DNA of 64,000 nucleotides from Alteribacter natronophilus (GTDB lineage Bacteria; Bacillota; Bacilli; Bacillales; Salisediminibacteriaceae): assembly GCF_006007885.1 (NCBI RefSeq), contig NZ_VCRO01000002.1, positions 496,001 to 560,000 on the forward strand, read 5' to 3'. Positions 36,568-48,830 of this stretch are shown here, one piece after another (position 1 is the stretch's first letter; every line of letters starts with the position of its first letter). Made by a program: the position numbers and the translations under genes. Under the pieces are notes generated by a model. It did not search any database and was not told the origin of the DNA. It worked only from the letters and a program-made list of their open reading frames with translations.

Positions 36568-37253
36568 CGCGTAATTACAACCCGGAGACAGCTCCGGCCT
36601 CACCGAATGAGGACAATTACCTGACGGTGGCCATGCCGAAAGGACGTATTTTTGAAGAGGCACTCGGCCTGCTCCGCCGTGCGGGATATGAACTGCCGCC
36701 GGAATTTGACGATTCGAGAAAGCTCATTATCGACGTTCCGGAAGCGGAACTCCGCTTTATTTTATCCAAACCGATGGACGTGCCGACTTACGTGGAGCAC
36801 GGGGTCGCCGATGCAGGCGTGGCAGGCAAGGATGTGATGATCGAGGAGGAGCGTGACGTGTATGAGGTGCTCGATCTGCAAATCAGTGAATGCTATATGG
36901 CCGTAGCTGCCCTTCCCTCGTATGATTCCAAGGCTGATATTGCTCCGAAAATCGCCACCAAGTACCCGAACCTGGCAGCAGGCTACTTCAGGGAGCAGGG
37001 AGAGCAGGTGGAGATCATCAAACTGAACGGCTCCATTGAGCTTGCCCCTCTGATAGGCCTTGCTGACCGGATCGTGGATATCGTCTCCACCGGACGGACG
37101 CTTAAGGAAAACGGCCTGGTGGAAACGGAGACGATGATGCCGATAACGTCCCGTTTCATCGTTAATCCCGTGAGTTACCGTATGAAAGCGGAGCGGATCG
37201 ATGATATGGTCGAGCGACTTGAAAAAGTGGTGGAAGGAGATGGCCAGTCATGA
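36564..37253 (+). CDS. hisG: ATP phosphoribosyltransferase, short form
   Basis: First step of histidine synthesis: ATP plus PRPP gives phosphoribosyl-ATP. 229 aa, without the C-terminal regulatory domain, so it needs HisZ. Typical segments are [13 protein letters not shown] near the N-terminus and the PRPP loop [14 protein letters not shown] near residue 178. The N-terminus is about 16 residues longer than B. subtilis HisG ([16 protein letters not shown]), and the start is fixed by GGAGGTG 8 nt upstream. Confidence 0.97.
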   Translation: MTRNYNPETAPASPNEDNYLTVAMPKGRIFEEALGLLRRAGYELPPEFDDSRKLIIDVPEAELRFILSKPMDVPTYVEHGVADAGVAGKDVMIEEERDVYEVLDLQISECYMAVAALPSYDSKADIAPKIATKYPNLAAGYFREQGEQVEIIKLNGSIELAPLIGLADRIVDIVSTGRTLKENGLVETETMMPITSRFIVNPVSYRMKAERIDDMVERLEKVVEGDGQS

Positions 37254-38548
37254 ACATAGTCGATTATTCCAGGGACATCTCCATTAAGCGTTCCGTTGAT
37301 CAGGGAACAGGAGACCAGCGCCGGGCAGTGGAGGACATTCTCGCCCGTGTCAAAGCAGAAGGTGACACAGCGGTTGACGCGTACACGAGGCAGTTTGACG
37401 GAGCAGACCTCTCCTCGGAAACCCGCCGGGTTACGGAAAAGGAAATCCAAACCGCGTACGAAAAAGTGGATCAGGAGACACTTGCTATTCTCCGGGAAGC
37501 AAAAGCGAACATTACCCGGTTTCATGAACGGCAGCAGCGGCAGACGTGGATTACAACAGAAGCGGACGGGACGATCCTCGGACAGAAAATCACCCCTCTT
37601 GATGCAGTCGGGATATATGTTCCCGGAGGCCGTGCCTCGTACCCGTCCACCATCCTCATGAACGCCATCCCCGCTATTGTAGCCGGTGTCTCCCGGATTG
37701 TTATGGTCTCACCGCCCCAGGCGGACGGGAGCCTGAACGATGTCGTTCTTGTGACTGCCAGTGAACTCGGCATAAAGGAAATATACAAAACCGGCGGAGC
37801 CCAGGCTGTTGGGGCTCTGGCGTACGGAACAGAAACCGTGGAACCGGTCGATAAAATTGTCGGTCCGGGAAACATCTACGTGGCCCTTGCCAAGCAGCTC
37901 GTTTACGGTACCGTTGATATCGATATGTTTGCCGGTCCCAGTGAAATTGTCGTCCTTGCCGACAGTAAGGCAAGGGCAGATTATATTGCAGCAGATATGC
38001 TGAGTCAGGCCGAACACGACCCGATGGCTTCAGCTGTCCTTGTCACACCTGACCGGCCGCTTGCGGAACGAGTGGCTGCAGAAGTGGAGAGCCAGCTTGC
38101 TACACTGCCGAAAAAAGAGATTGCGGGAGACTCGATTCGGGATTTCGGGGCGATCTATGTAACTGCCACCCTCGACGAAGCAGTGGAGGCAGTAAACGAG
38201 CTGGCTCCGGAACACCTTGAAATCCAGACAGAAGCTCCGTTTGATCTTATCGGTTCCATTCGTCATGCCGGGGCGATTTTTCTCGGGGAAAACAGCTCGG
38301 AGCCGGTGGGGGATTACTTTGCAGGACCTAACCATGTTCTTCCGACAAACGGTACTGCCAGGTTCTCGAGCCCGCTGAACGTGGACGACTTTACGAAGAA
38401 AAGCAGTATTCTCTCCTACAGCCGGAAAGCAGTGGAGGAAAACGCCGCAAAAATTGCCACTTTCGCCCGGCTGGAAGGACTGGAAGCCCATGCAAGGGCA
38501 GTGGAAAAACGACTGGAGGGAAACCCGGATGACAGCAAAACAGACTGA
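37250..38548 (+). CDS. hisD: Histidinol dehydrogenase
   Basis: Zinc and NAD enzyme for the last two oxidations, histidinol to histidine; 432 aa. The signature region with [15 protein letters not shown], the [10 protein letters not shown] stretch and the C-terminal [14 protein letters not shown] are conserved. Its ATG overlaps the hisG stop (ATGA). GGAGATGG upstream. The 3' end overlaps hisB by 20 nt. Confidence 0.97.
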   Translation: MNIVDYSRDISIKRSVDQGTGDQRRAVEDILARVKAEGDTAVDAYTRQFDGADLSSETRRVTEKEIQTAYEKVDQETLAILREAKANITRFHERQQRQTWITTEADGTILGQKITPLDAVGIYVPGGRASYPSTILMNAIPAIVAGVSRIVMVSPPQADGSLNDVVLVTASELGIKEIYKTGGAQAVGALAYGTETVEPVDKIVGPGNIYVALAKQLVYGTVDIDMFAGPSEIVVLADSKARADYIAADMLSQAEHDPMASAVLVTPDRPLAERVAAEVESQLATLPKKEIAGDSIRDFGAIYVTATLDEAVEAVNELAPEHLEIQTEAPFDLIGSIRHAGAIFLGENSSEPVGDYFAGPNHVLPTNGTARFSSPLNVDDFTKKSSILSYSRKAVEENAAKIATFARLEGLEAHARAVEKRLEGNPDDSKTD

Positions 38549-39134
38549 ACAGCGCTATGCGACGAAAAAAAGAAATACAAACGAAACGAGAATCAATCTC
38601 TCACTGGGCATTGACGGAGACGGGCAGTCCCAGCTCGAAACCGGGGTGCCGTTTCTGACCCACATGCTGGATCTGTTTACGCGCCACGGTCTCTTCGATC
38701 TCTCGATACAGGCAGACGGTGATACGGAAATCGATGATCACCACACTACAGAAGATATCGGGATTGTTCTCGGGGAAGCCATTCGCGAAGCGCTCGGTGA
38801 TAAAAAAGGAATCCGGCGCTACGGAAACGCCTTCGTGCCGATGGATGACGCCCTTGCCCAGGTAACCATTGATCTGAGCAACCGTCCGCACCTTGAATAC
38901 CGGGTTGAGATGCCGGCTGACCGCGTGGGTACGTTTGATACGGAACTTGTCCATGAATTTCTGTGGAAACTGGCGCTGGAGGCGCGGATGAACCTCCATG
39001 TAAACGTTCCTTATGGGCACAACACACACCACATCATTGAAGCAATTTTCAAGGCACTGGGCCGGGCCCTCGATGAGGCGACACAGCGCGACCCCCGTGT
39101 TAAAGGGGTGCCGTCAACGAAAGGACGACTGTAA
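38529..39134 (+). CDS. hisB: Imidazoleglycerol-phosphate dehydratase
   Basis: Manganese enzyme converting imidazole glycerol phosphate to imidazole acetol phosphate, 201 aa. Monofunctional: the histidinol-phosphatase domain found in enterobacterial HisB is absent. Metal ligands lie in [12 protein letters not shown] and [21 protein letters not shown] lies 8 nt before ATG 38529, inside the end of hisD. hisH begins directly after its stop. Confidence 0.97.
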   Translation: MTAKQTEQRYATKKRNTNETRINLSLGIDGDGQSQLETGVPFLTHMLDLFTRHGLFDLSIQADGDTEIDDHHTTEDIGIVLGEAIREALGDKKGIRRYGNAFVPMDDALAQVTIDLSNRPHLEYRVEMPADRVGTFDTELVHEFLWKLALEARMNLHVNVPYGHNTHHIIEAIFKALGRALDEATQRDPRVKGVPSTKGRL

Positions 39135-39770
39135 ATGATCGGAATTATCGACTACGGGATGGGGAATCTTCACAGCGTATCAAAAGCACTTGAGCGTCTT
39201 GGTTACCCCTACGTCATCTCAGGTGAAAAAGCCGAGCTTGAGCGGGCAGAGAGCCTGATTTTACCCGGAGTAGGGTCGTTCCGGGACGGCATGACGGAGC
39301 TGGATGAGTCGGGACTGACCGGTTTTGTCCGGGAATGGGCGGCTGAAGGGAAGCCGCTTCTCGGCATTTGTCTTGGTATGCAGCTGCTTTTTGACGAAAG
39401 TGAGGAAAACGGGCTTACGAAAGGACTGGGCCTTCTCCGGGGGCGTGTGGAAAAGCTTACAGGTATGAGCGCCACAGGAAAACGGTACAAAGTGCCTCAT
39501 ATGGGGTGGAATGAGCTTCATGTCACCCAGCCCGGACACCCGTTTATGAAAAATCTCAGCGGCGGACACGTATACTTCGTCCATTCCTACGCCGTGAACG
39601 GGGAAGAACCGTCTGATCTTATTGCCTATGCTGACTACTATGAGCGTGTACCGGCAGTAGTCGCAAAGGAGAACGTATGGGGAACGCAGTTTCATCCGGA
39701 AAAGAGCGGTCCTGTAGGAGTAACGCTGCTCAATAACTTTGCCCGGGCGGCAGAAGGAGGAAGGATCTGA
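39135..39770 (+). CDS. hisH: Imidazole glycerol phosphate synthase, glutaminase subunit
   Basis: Class I glutamine amidotransferase, 211 aa, that feeds ammonia to HisF. Nucleophile Cys in [11 protein letters not shown] (about residue 80) and the His/Glu pair in QFHPEKSG near the C-terminus. The start follows the hisB stop with no gap; AAAGGACG serves as ribosome site. Confidence 0.97.
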   Translation: MIGIIDYGMGNLHSVSKALERLGYPYVISGEKAELERAESLILPGVGSFRDGMTELDESGLTGFVREWAAEGKPLLGICLGMQLLFDESEENGLTKGLGLLRGRVEKLTGMSATGKRYKVPHMGWNELHVTQPGHPFMKNLSGGHVYFVHSYAVNGEEPSDLIAYADYYERVPAVVAKENVWGTQFHPEKSGPVGVTLLNNFARAAEGGRI

Positions 39771-40495
39771 TGTTTACGATTTATCCGGCTATAGATATGC
39801 GGGGAGGAAAATGTGTCCGTCTTCTGCAGGGTGATTACGATCAGGAGACCGTTTACGGCGACTCGCCGTTTGAAATGGCTGCACGGTTTGACCGTGAAGG
39901 AGCGGACTGGATTCACATGGTTGATTTAGACGGTGCGAAAGAGGGCCGCCCGGTAAACGATGAACACGTAATCCGCGCGGCAAAAGAGCTTAAAGCACGC
40001 ATCCAGATCGGCGGCGGGGTCCGGTCAGCCGAATCGGCTGCCCGCTATCTGGATGCAGGAGTGGACCGGGTAATTCTAGGCAGCTCCGCTATCAGTGATC
40101 CTGAATTTGTTAAAAACATGCTTCGTACATACGGAGGTGACCGGGTTGTAATCGGCATCGACGCCCGCGACGGATATGTGGCAACCCACGGATGGCTGGA
40201 AACATCCACTGTCAGGGCGGAAGAACTGGCCGCCGAACTGGCCCGTTTCGGAGCGGAGTGGTTTGTTATGACCGACATTTCCAGGGATGGTATGCTGAGC
40301 GGACCGAACACCGGTGCCATTGCCGGGCTTGCGGAGGCTACCGGTAAAAATGTCATCGCTTCAGGCGGCGTTAGCTCCCTGGAAGATCTCGGCAGGCTGA
40401 AGGAAAACGCCGGGATTGAAGGGGCAATCATCGGAAAAGCGCTTTACGAAGGGCGGTTCACACTGAATGAAGCGCTGAAGGAGGCGAAGCGATGA
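39770..40495 (+). CDS. hisA: ProFAR isomerase HisA
   Basis: (Beta/alpha)8-barrel isomerase opening the sugar ring of ProFAR, 241 aa. The two phosphate-binding half-barrel motifs and catalytic residues are visible: [14 protein letters not shown] at the N-terminus, QIGGGVRS, and [15 protein letters not shown]. Overlaps the hisH stop by one base and hisF by four. Confidence 0.97.
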   Translation: MFTIYPAIDMRGGKCVRLLQGDYDQETVYGDSPFEMAARFDREGADWIHMVDLDGAKEGRPVNDEHVIRAAKELKARIQIGGGVRSAESAARYLDAGVDRVILGSSAISDPEFVKNMLRTYGGDRVVIGIDARDGYVATHGWLETSTVRAEELAAELARFGAEWFVMTDISRDGMLSGPNTGAIAGLAEATGKNVIASGGVSSLEDLGRLKENAGIEGAIIGKALYEGRFTLNEALKEAKR

Positions 40496-41250
40496 TCACC
40501 AAAAGGATTATTCCCTGCCTTGATGTAAAAGAGGGGCGTGTGGTCAAAGGTGTTCAGTTCGTCAGTCTGCGTGACGCGGGGGACCCGGTTGAGCTGGCGG
40601 CCTTTTACGATGAACAGGGCGCCGATGAGCTTGTGTTCCTCGACATTTCAGCTTCCCATGAAGGAAGGGAAACGATGGTTGACGTGATTGAGCAGGTGGC
40701 CGGTGAGCTGGCAATCCCGTTTACCGTGGGCGGCGGCATTAACTCGCTTGCCGACATGAAAAGGGTTCTTAGAGCCGGAGCGGATAAAGTATCCATGAAC
40801 ACGTCTGCGGTAAAGCGGCCGGAACTGATCAAGGAAGGAGCCGACTACTTCGGGTCCCAGTGTATTGTTGTGGCAATCGATGCAAAGTGGGATGAGGAGA
40901 TGGGCTCCTGGCGGGTATACACCCACGGCGGACGAACTCCGACAGATCTTGACGCCGTTGAGTGGGCCAGACAGGCAGTCGCACTTGGAGCAGGGGAAAT
41001 TCTGCTTACAAGTATGGATCAGGACGGGGCGAAGACCGGGTTCCATTTTTCCCTAACAAGCGCCGTCAGTCGGGCGGTCACTGTCCCGGTCATTGCCTCA
41101 GGTGGTGCCGGCGCAAAAGAACACTTCTACGATGCATTTACGAAAGGTGAAGCTGATGCCGCGCTTGCAGCGTCTATTTTTCACTACAAGGAGACGAGCG
41201 TGGCGGAAGTGAAGGACTGGCTCAGGGAAAAGGGGCTGAATATACGATGA
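40492..41250 (+). CDS. hisF: Imidazole glycerol phosphate synthase, cyclase subunit
   Basis: Barrel enzyme joining PRFAR and ammonia from HisH to give imidazole glycerol phosphate and AICAR; 252 aa. Catalytic Asp in [15 protein letters not shown], phosphate site PFTVGGGIN, and second Asp in [13 protein letters not shown]. Starts inside the hisA stop and overlaps hisI by 4 nt. Confidence 0.98.
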   Translation: MITKRIIPCLDVKEGRVVKGVQFVSLRDAGDPVELAAFYDEQGADELVFLDISASHEGRETMVDVIEQVAGELAIPFTVGGGINSLADMKRVLRAGADKVSMNTSAVKRPELIKEGADYFGSQCIVVAIDAKWDEEMGSWRVYTHGGRTPTDLDAVEWARQAVALGAGEILLTSMDQDGAKTGFHFSLTSAVSRAVTVPVIASGGAGAKEHFYDAFTKGEADAALAASIFHYKETSVAEVKDWLREKGLNIR

Positions 41251-41912
41251 CATTTGATATTTCACAGCTGAATTTTGACAGTGCCGGCCTCATTCCGGCG
41301 GTAGTGCAGGACGATCGCACAAAAGAGGTGCTGACGGTTGCCTACATGAACGAAGAGTCACTTCAAAAAAGTCTGGAGACCAGGGAAACGTGGTTTTACA
41401 GCCGCTCCCGTCAGGAACTGTGGCATAAAGGTGCCACATCAGGGAATACCCAGGCGATCCGTGAAATCCGTTTTGACTGTGACCAGGATGCGCTTGTTGT
41501 ACTTGTATCTCCGGAAGGGCCGGCGTGCCACCGGGGGACGGTAAGCTGTTTTACAGAAACGCTTATGGAAAACCGGGAAGAAGAGAATGCAGCCTCCGAG
41601 GAAGACACTGGCCGTTTTGCGATCATCGAGCAGCTGGAGCGGACGATTAAAGAACGGGAAGTGTCCCGCCCTGAAGGATCGTATACGACGTATCTGTTCG
41701 ATGAGGGCGTCGACAAGATTCTGAAAAAGGTGGGCGAAGAAGCGTCGGAAGTGATCATCGCTTCCAAAAACCGTTCAAAGGAAGAACTCACCTGGGAAAC
41801 GGCGGATCTTCTCTATCACCTTCTCGTTCTTCTTGAAGAGCAGAAGCTGCCCCTCGACCGCATTCTGGAGCGGCTTGAGGACCGGTTCGGAAAACAGCAT
41901 CTGAAAAAATAA
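41247..41912 (+). CDS. hisI: Bifunctional phosphoribosyl-AMP cyclohydrolase / phosphoribosyl-ATP pyrophosphatase
   Basis: Fused HisI-HisE enzyme for the second and third steps of the pathway, 221 aa. The cyclohydrolase half (1-115) has the [13 protein letters not shown] motif and the metal site [11 protein letters not shown]; the pyrophosphatase half (about 128-215) has [15 protein letters not shown] and [12 protein letters not shown]. It is the last gene of the operon; hisC and hisJ, needed for the full pathway, are not in the window. Confidence 0.97.
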   Translation: MTFDISQLNFDSAGLIPAVVQDDRTKEVLTVAYMNEESLQKSLETRETWFYSRSRQELWHKGATSGNTQAIREIRFDCDQDALVVLVSPEGPACHRGTVSCFTETLMENREEENAASEEDTGRFAIIEQLERTIKEREVSRPEGSYTTYLFDEGVDKILKKVGEEASEVIIASKNRSKEELTWETADLLYHLLVLLEEQKLPLDRILERLEDRFGKQHLKK

Positions 41913-42005
41913 GGCTGTGGGTGATTTTCCCGAGGAAGCTGAGTCCCCGCCCGCGGAAAGCCTCCGCCTGCAGCAAAAAAAACAAGAATCTTTTCCGAAA
42001 ACAGC
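41913..42005. repeat. MITE-like repeat, copy 4 (truncated left side)
   Basis: GGCTGTG left tip, CCCGAGGAAGCTGA and CCGCGGAAAGC core blocks, and the right end GAATCTTTTCCGAAAACAGC. It starts immediately after the hisI stop codon. Confidence 0.65.
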
Positions 42006-42019
42006 TGAAAATAACCGCG

Positions 42020-42050
42020 GAGCAGGGCTGATTTTTGCCCTGCTCTGTTT
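42020..42050 (+). terminator. Terminator of the his operon
   Basis: GAGCAGGGC/GCCCTGCTC stem with TGTTTTG. Confidence 0.8.
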
Positions 42051-42264
42051 TGCTGTTCAGGACTGGGGGGAAGGATGGAGAACAGTTGTCCCCTGTACCC
42101 TGCCGGAAATTTATACATGAAAATCCGGAGATATGCGCGGAAATCCCGATTTACACGCGAAAATACAAATAAGCGAACGCTCCTCTCCTTAGTTCCGCCC
42201 TGTCTCAGCCCGACCTCCGGAAAGGTTAACCATACCTCACAGGGTAGAATGTCCCCTTCCCCCG

Positions 42265-42273
42265 TGTTATACT
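42265..42273 (+). promoter_or_regulatory. Extended -10 before the TPR gene
   Basis: TGTTATACT fits TGnTATAAT with one change; no clear -35. Located 70 bp upstream of the TPR gene start. Confidence 0.4.
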
Positions 42274-42343
42274 GGACTATGTGTTTTTTTGACGATTATT
42301 CATTGATATAAAAGGTTTTAAGGTGAAATGGGGGCACAATTAA

Positions 42344-43414
42344 GTGCGAAATATAAACAAGCAGAAAACAGGGCAGGTTCTTCCTTTTTGGCAGGACGGT
42401 GCATACTACTATAAAAAAGGGATCGAAGCTTACCAGAACAGAAATACGGGCCAGGCGCTGCAGTACATCCGCCGCGCTGTACGGATAGAACCCGAAGAGC
42501 CGGTTTTTCTCTGTCAGCTGGCTATCGTGCTTGCGGAAAAAGGCCAGTTTGATGAGGCAAATGAATGGCTGGAAAAAGTTATTAACGACCTTGATGAAAA
42601 CATGGCTGAATGCTATTTTTTCCTTGCAAACAATCTTGCCCACGCGGGGGAGTTTGATACGGCAGTAAAACATCTTCATACGTACCTCAGGCTGGATCCG
42701 AAGGGTGATTTTGCCGAGGACGCCGCCACACTTCTTGAAATGCTTGAAGATGAGGAAGAGGAATTGGAAGAGACTGAGGAGACCGAAGAGCAGCTTGCCC
42801 AGAGCCGGATGGAGCGTGCAGCAGATCTTCTCGACCGCGGCCGGTATGAGGAAGCGGAGCGGGAGCTTACAACCTCCCTGTCAGAGGAGCCGACGCAGTG
42901 GGAGCTGTACGCCTATATGGCTGAAGCCATGCATGCCCAGGGGGAGACAGAGCAGGCGATGAAAATTCTTTCCGATCTTCTTGAAAAAGAAGAAGCCGGC
43001 TTTATGGCAAGGTGCAACGCCGCTGTTTTTCTGAAGAACGCCGGCGACAGCCGCTGGGAAATGCTCGCGGAGGGGCTTAAAATCGCCCGGCCGGTAAATG
43101 ACTGGCACAGTTATCATCTGGCGAAAACGTGGTTCCATCTCGGTGAAAGTGAACGGGCATTCGAATGGTTCAACCGCCTGAGCCGCCGCCACACTTTTTC
43201 CAAACGGCCGCGGTTTTACCACCAGATGGCAGTTGCAGCATGGATGAACGGGAAGGTTACGAAAGCTGCAGAGCTCTTTAGAAGAGTTGGCCAGTTTGAC
43301 AGTCAGCAGAAGGGGTTTGCGGACTGGTGTATCCGGCAGGTTGAACAGGGAGTGGAGTCTCCGGATCAGGAATGGTTCCTGTACGGTCTCAGCCCCGAAC
43401 CGGTCCGTTCATAA
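42344..43414 (+). CDS. yvcD: TPR repeat protein (YvcD-like)
   Basis: Cytoplasmic protein of 356 aa built from tetratricopeptide repeats: at least two in the N-terminal part (YKKGIEAYQNRNTGQALQYI and CQLAIVLAEKGQFDEANEWL), an acidic spacer (about 125-145, EEEELEETEETEEQ), and three or more degenerate ones after it. TPR proteins act as binding scaffolds; no partner is known. The GTG start has a GGGGG stretch about 9 nt upstream. An ATG at 42328 lies in another frame. The position before trxB equals B. subtilis yvcD. Confidence 0.85.
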   Translation: MRNINKQKTGQVLPFWQDGAYYYKKGIEAYQNRNTGQALQYIRRAVRIEPEEPVFLCQLAIVLAEKGQFDEANEWLEKVINDLDENMAECYFFLANNLAHAGEFDTAVKHLHTYLRLDPKGDFAEDAATLLEMLEDEEEELEETEETEEQLAQSRMERAADLLDRGRYEEAERELTTSLSEEPTQWELYAYMAEAMHAQGETEQAMKILSDLLEKEEAGFMARCNAAVFLKNAGDSRWEMLAEGLKIARPVNDWHSYHLAKTWFHLGESERAFEWFNRLSRRHTFSKRPRFYHQMAVAAWMNGKVTKAAELFRRVGQFDSQQKGFADWCIRQVEQGVESPDQEWFLYGLSPEPVRS

Positions 43415-43417
43415 TAA

Positions 43418-44524
<1,107 letters not shown>

Positions 44525-44534
44525 ACTGAAACAG

Positions 44535-44573
44535 CCGCACTCCGGAGAGATGGAACTGGAGTGCGGTTTTTTG
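44535..44573 (+). terminator. Terminator of trxB
   Basis: CCGCACTCC/GGAGTGCGG stem followed by six T. Confidence 0.9.
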
Positions 44574-44715
44574 CGTTCTGTATACGTGTGTGCCGGGGGG
44601 GCGAAGTCAGACGCTATGCGTGCTTCGTAACTCCGTCTTAATCGCTCTGTAACAATTATGCAACACAGGAGGGGTAATATAGATAATAAGTAATTGACCC
44701 CCTTTTATATATTTT

Positions 44716-44749
44716 GGCACAGACGTTCGCTGTCTGTGCCCCTTTTTTT
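44716..44749 (+). terminator. Second strong terminator after trxB
   Basis: GGCACAGAC/GTCTGTGCC stem with a T run. No gene lies between it and the trxB terminator 140 bp earlier. Confidence 0.8.
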
Positions 44750-44838
44750 GCCTTTTTTCCGGTCTCCTCATTACGCAGGACGGCTGCAGATCACCTCTTC
44801 TCCTGCCGTTCTGATGAACGCATTCTCCTGTCGTTCCA

Positions 44839-44867
44839 TTGGTTCAGTCGGCATAATATAGTATAAT
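44839..44867 (+). promoter_or_regulatory. Promoter of the Nudix-rapZ region
   Basis: TTGGTT, 17 bp, TATAAT; about 230 bp upstream of the Nudix gene with a repeat element between. Confidence 0.55.
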
Positions 44868-44939
44868 AAAGAGCAGATATATATCTGAGAGTATTCATTG
44901 TGAAAAAATGATCATACATTCCGGCATATAAAGCCATAG

Positions 44940-45032
44940 GCTCTTTTCGTACAGACTGCTGCTATAAATTGATATTGGGGCGGAAAGCGTCCACCTGCAG
45001 CGTCATAGAACAGCTAACCTTCCGAAAACAAA
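44940..45032. repeat. MITE-like repeat, copy 5
   Basis: Left end CTCTTTTCGTACAGACTGCT, core GGGGCGGAAAGCGTCCACCT, right end AACCTTCCGAAAACAAACC; ends are imperfect inverted repeats. It lies in the leader between a promoter and the Nudix gene. Confidence 0.65.
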
Positions 45033-45098
45033 CCATAAATCAGAGCATTGTTCGGGGAGTTGCGCCTGAACAGGCCATGAAAGATTGAGGTGAACCCG

Positions 45099-45563
45099 AT
45101 GAGACGGGTATCAAACTGTATTTTGCGCGACCAGGACCAGGTGCTCATGCTCCGGAAGCCGAGCAGAGGCTGGTGGGTGGCACCAGGCGGTAAAATGGAA
45201 ACAAGAGAATCTGTCAAAGAAAGTGCGGTTCGTGAATATAAGGAAGAAACGGGCATCGATCTGCATGCCCCGACACTCCGGGGTGTTTTCACGGTGGTGA
45301 TTGAAGAAGACGGGGAAACGGTGGATGAATGGATGCTGTTTACGTTCTACGCGGAGAATTACAGCGGCACCCTACTTGAACAGTCTCCTGAAGGTCACCT
45401 TGAGTGGCAGCGTCAGGAAAACATTAAGAATCTGCCGATGGCACCAGGAGACCATTACTTCTTTGACCATATTCTGAATCACGAGGGGCTCATTTACGGC
45501 ACCTTTGTCTATTCGAGAGAGTACCGGCTTCTCTCGTATCAGCTGGATCCGGAGAAAGAATAG
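45099..45563 (+). CDS. yvcI: Nudix hydrolase (YvcI-like)
   Basis: Hydrolase of nucleoside-diphosphate-X compounds, 154 aa, perhaps an 8-oxo-dGTP diphosphatase. The Nudix box GX5EX7REUXEEXGU is complete, starting GKMETRES and ending REYKEETGI (about residues 31-53). The true substrate is not evident. ATG 45099 follows GAGGTGA at 5 nt. It precedes rapZ, as yvcI does in B. subtilis, but a 234-bp repeat element separates them here. Confidence 0.9.
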   Translation: MRRVSNCILRDQDQVLMLRKPSRGWWVAPGGKMETRESVKESAVREYKEETGIDLHAPTLRGVFTVVIEEDGETVDEWMLFTFYAENYSGTLLEQSPEGHLEWQRQENIKNLPMAPGDHYFFDHILNHEGLIYGTFVYSREYRLLSYQLDPEKE

Positions 45564-45576
45564 GCTCTTAACAATA

Positions 45577-45810
45577 GGCTGTGTTCGTATAGATTGTTGT
45601 TATTGACCAAATTAATTATGCAGCGAAAGGCGGCGACTCCAGCGGGAATAGCATAAGCTGAAGACCCAGCAGGGCGTTTTTCCCGAGGAGGCTGAAGTGA
45701 TGCCCGCGGCATAGAAGACACCGTGAAGCATGAACGGATGTCGTACTTGTGCCTGTGGTGAAAGCGTCCGCCTGCAGCGGAATAAAACAACAATCATTCC
45801 GAAAACAGCT
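45577..45810. repeat. MITE-like repeat, copy 6 (long form)
   Basis: Left end GGCTGTGTTCGTATAGATTG, right end CAACAATCATTCCGAAAACA (inverted). The interior has GGCGGCGACTCCAGCGGGAA, CCCGAGGAGGCTGAAG and GCGTCCGCCTGCAGCGG. Very similar to copy 3. Confidence 0.75.
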
Positions 45811-45870
45811 TAACAATAAGCGTTACAGAGGCGATTTAAATAAAAGCTGAACCTGGGAGAGGTGAGGAGT

Positions 45871-46785
45871 ATGACTGAAAATAGAGAGAAACAGGAGAAC
45901 TTGCACGGTGACGAGATGGAAATTGTCATCATTACGGGAATGTCCGGAGCCGGGAAGACGGTAGCCGTACAGAGTTTTGAGGACCTCGGCTATTTCTGCG
46001 TGGACAATCTGCCGCCGGCACTTATTCCGAAATTTATCGACCTGATTGAAAACTCAGGGGGGAAAATGAATAAAGTGGCATTCGTCATTGACCTGCGTGG
46101 ACGGGATTTCTTTGACGAACTTTTTGAAACGATCAATCTTCTCAGTTCGGAAGTGGACGTAAATCCACAGATACTGTTTCTGGATGCCAAGGATGATGTG
46201 CTCGTCCGGAGGTACAAGGAAACCCGCCGTTCTCACCCGCTCGCAGGTGACGGATCGCCGCTTGAGGGAATAAAACTGGAGCGGTCCATGCTCGATGAAC
46301 TGAAAGGGCAGGCCCAGTATATTCTCGACACGAGCGAGCTGAAACCACTTGCTCTCAGGGAAAAAATTATTGAGCGGTTCACCTCACCCGAAAAACAGGT
46401 GTTTGCCGTTCAGGTTCTGTCATTCGGATTCAAACACGGCATCCCGATTGATGCGGATCTCGTATTCGATGTAAGATTCCTGCCGAATCCGCACTACATT
46501 GACCATATGCGTCCGAAAACCGGGCTCGATAAGGAAGTGTCCGACTATGTACTGAAATGGACGGAGACTCAGCAGTTTAACAGCAAGCTTGAAGACCTTC
46601 TTACCTACATGCTTCCCCACTATAAGCGAGAAGGGAAAAGCCAGCTTGTGGTGGCCATCGGCTGTACAGGCGGGAAACACCGGTCTGTTACTCTGGCTGA
46701 ATACTTTAAAAAGAAGATTGCCGATCACGGTTACATGACCTATGTAACCCACCGGGATGTTGAGAAGGGGCGTAAAGAAGGTTGA
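45871..46785 (+). CDS. rapZ: RNase adapter/nucleotide-binding protein RapZ (YvcJ)
   Basis: P-loop protein of 304 aa. In E. coli RapZ guides the GlmZ small RNA to RNase E; in B. subtilis YvcJ binds and hydrolyses GTP and influences competence, so the name is by homology. Walker A GMSGAGKT (about 23-30) and the C-terminal [14 protein letters not shown] are present. ATG 45871 follows a GGTGAGGAG site. It overlaps glmR by 4 nt. Confidence 0.94.
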   Translation: MTENREKQENLHGDEMEIVIITGMSGAGKTVAVQSFEDLGYFCVDNLPPALIPKFIDLIENSGGKMNKVAFVIDLRGRDFFDELFETINLLSSEVDVNPQILFLDAKDDVLVRRYKETRRSHPLAGDGSPLEGIKLERSMLDELKGQAQYILDTSELKPLALREKIIERFTSPEKQVFAVQVLSFGFKHGIPIDADLVFDVRFLPNPHYIDHMRPKTGLDKEVSDYVLKWTETQQFNSKLEDLLTYMLPHYKREGKSQLVVAIGCTGGKHRSVTLAEYFKKKIADHGYMTYVTHRDVEKGRKEG

Positions 46786-47726
46786 AGAAAGCCAATATCG
46801 TCATCCTGGGAGGCGGAACCGGATTATCCGTTCTGCTGAGAGGGCTTAAATCGTTTCCCGTAGACATCACAGCGATTGTTACAGTTGCTGATGATGGGGG
46901 GAGCTCGGGGCGATTGCGAAAGGAACTGGATATTCCTCCTCCGGGGGATGTGAGAAATGTTCTTGTGGCCCTTTCCGAAGTGGAGCCGATAGTTGAGGAA
47001 CTGTTCCAGCATCGTTTTGAGAATGGAAACGGCCTTACCGGTCACTCACTTGGAAATCTCCTGCTTGCCGGAATGACATCCATAACCGGTGACTTTGCAA
47101 GAGGGGTGCAGGTGCTGAGCCGCGTACTGAACGTGAAAGGGAAAGTACTTCCGGCAGCAAACCAGAGTATCGTGCTGCATGCGGAAATGGAAGACGGATC
47201 CCTTGTGGAGGGGGAGTCAAAAATACCCCAGGCAGGAAAGCGGATCAAACGTGTGTTTCTCGAACCTGCGGATGTATCGGCCCTTGCCGACTCGGTTCAA
47301 GCCATTGAGCAGGCGGACCTGATCGTGATCGGCCCCGGCAGCCTCTACACCTCCATTCTGCCGAACCTTCTCGTACCCGGCATTACCCGGGCCATCAAGC
47401 AGGCCAAAGCGGAAAAGGTCTACATCTGCAATGTTATGACCCAGCCGGGTGAAACCGATCACTTTACAGCCGGCGATCATGTTCAGGCTCTCGTGGACCA
47501 TGTCGGAGATGACCTGCTTGATAAAATTCTGGTTAACACCCAGCCGATTCCCCATTCCTATGCCGAACGTTATGCGGGAGAAGGTGCCATGGAAGTAAAA
47601 GTGGACGCCGACCGTCTGAAAACATTGGCAGTGGAAGTGATCGGGGATGAACTGTTATACTTTAATAATCAACTGTTAAGGCACGATGCGGGCAAAGTGT
47701 CACAGAGGCTTGTGAGTATGCTGTAA
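46782..47726 (+). CDS. glmR: GlmR / YvcK, UDP-GlcNAc-sensing regulator
   Basis: CofD-fold protein of 314 aa needed for growth on gluconeogenic carbon and for normal cell-wall precursor supply; it binds UDP-GlcNAc in B. subtilis and stimulates GlmS. Characteristic [26 protein letters not shown] and HSLGNLLLA motifs are seen. The start is TTG 46782, overlapping the rapZ stop, a coupled arrangement. Confidence 0.95.
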   Translation: MKKANIVILGGGTGLSVLLRGLKSFPVDITAIVTVADDGGSSGRLRKELDIPPPGDVRNVLVALSEVEPIVEELFQHRFENGNGLTGHSLGNLLLAGMTSITGDFARGVQVLSRVLNVKGKVLPAANQSIVLHAEMEDGSLVEGESKIPQAGKRIKRVFLEPADVSALADSVQAIEQADLIVIGPGSLYTSILPNLLVPGITRAIKQAKAEKVYICNVMTQPGETDHFTAGDHVQALVDHVGDDLLDKILVNTQPIPHSYAERYAGEGAMEVKVDADRLKTLAVEVIGDELLYFNNQLLRHDAGKVSQRLVSML

Positions 47727-47804
47727 CGTGCATCCGGACAGCTTAAATTATATTGGCAGTCAGCATTTTGGACAGCAGAGCTGACTGCGTCGGGGGTGGG
47801 GCAT

Positions 47805-48752
47805 ATGTCCTTTGCTTCCATGACAAAAAAGGAGCTTACCCAGCTTGAAGTGGACCAGTGCTGCAGGAAGGCGGAACTGGCCGCACTGATACGGATGAAC
47901 GGCTCTCTGTCATTTGGAAACAAACAGCTTATTCTCGATATTCAGACCGAGAATGCTGCGATTGCAAGGCGGATCTATTCACTGATTAAATCGTGTTTTC
48001 CCCTGCATGCAGAACTTCTCGTCCGTAAAAAGATGAGACTGAAAAAAAATAATGTGTACGTCGTCAGGATCTCCCGGGAAGCGATGATGCTCCTTGAAGA
48101 ACTGAAAATCATGGATGAGGCATTTACCTTTACCCGTGAAATTTCACCGGATCTCATCGACTCGGACTGCTGCAAGCGGGCTTACCTGAGAGGTGCATTT
48201 CTTGCCGGGGGTTCCGTAAACCACCCCGAGACGTCTTCCTATCACCTTGAGATCTTCTCTCTTTATGAGGAGCATAACGATTCACTCAGGAGACTGATGA
48301 ACCACTTCCACCTGAATGCCAAAATGCTCGAACGGAAGAAAGGGTTCATCCTTTATCTGAAAGAGGGGGAGCGGATCAGTGACTTTCTTAACGTGATCGG
48401 GGCCCATCAGTCCCTGCTGCGTTTTGAGGACGTACGGATTATGAAGGACATGCGGAACTCCGTTAACCGTCTCGTAAACTGCGAGACCGCAAACCTGAAT
48501 AAAACAGTCGGAGCCGCACTCCGGCAGGTGGAAAATATTAAATTCATTAAGGCGGAAGTAGGTCTTGAAGTGCTCCCGGACAAGCTTCGTGAAATTGCAG
48601 AACTCCGGGTAAATCATCAGGACGTAACACTTAAGGAACTTGGGGAAATGGTGGAAAGCGGCAAAGTGAGCAAATCAGGCGTTAACCACCGCCTCCGGAA
48701 AATAGACGAGTACGCTATGAAGCTGAGAGCAGGCGAGAAGGTGCAGCCGTAA
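47805..48752 (+). CDS. whiA: DNA-binding protein WhiA
   Basis: Protein of 315 aa with an N-terminal LAGLIDADG-like fold (about 20-200, including the [20 protein letters not shown] stretch) and a C-terminal helix-turn-helix (about 225-310, [25 protein letters not shown] in part). In Bacillus it affects division and chromosome segregation rather than acting as a simple regulator. ATG 47805 is preceded by GGGGGTGGGG. It follows glmR by 78 bp in the usual rapZ-glmR-whiA set. Confidence 0.96.
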   Translation: MSFASMTKKELTQLEVDQCCRKAELAALIRMNGSLSFGNKQLILDIQTENAAIARRIYSLIKSCFPLHAELLVRKKMRLKKNNVYVVRISREAMMLLEELKIMDEAFTFTREISPDLIDSDCCKRAYLRGAFLAGGSVNHPETSSYHLEIFSLYEEHNDSLRRLMNHFHLNAKMLERKKGFILYLKEGERISDFLNVIGAHQSLLRFEDVRIMKDMRNSVNRLVNCETANLNKTVGAALRQVENIKFIKAEVGLEVLPDKLREIAELRVNHQDVTLKELGEMVESGKVSKSGVNHRLRKIDEYAMKLRAGEKVQP

Positions 48753-48830
48753 CGGCTGTCCCTTTTCCCGCCCTTATATGAAAGCGCTGTACTAGCCCGT
48801 CTATGGGAGGCGGGGGCGGCAGCACTCAGG

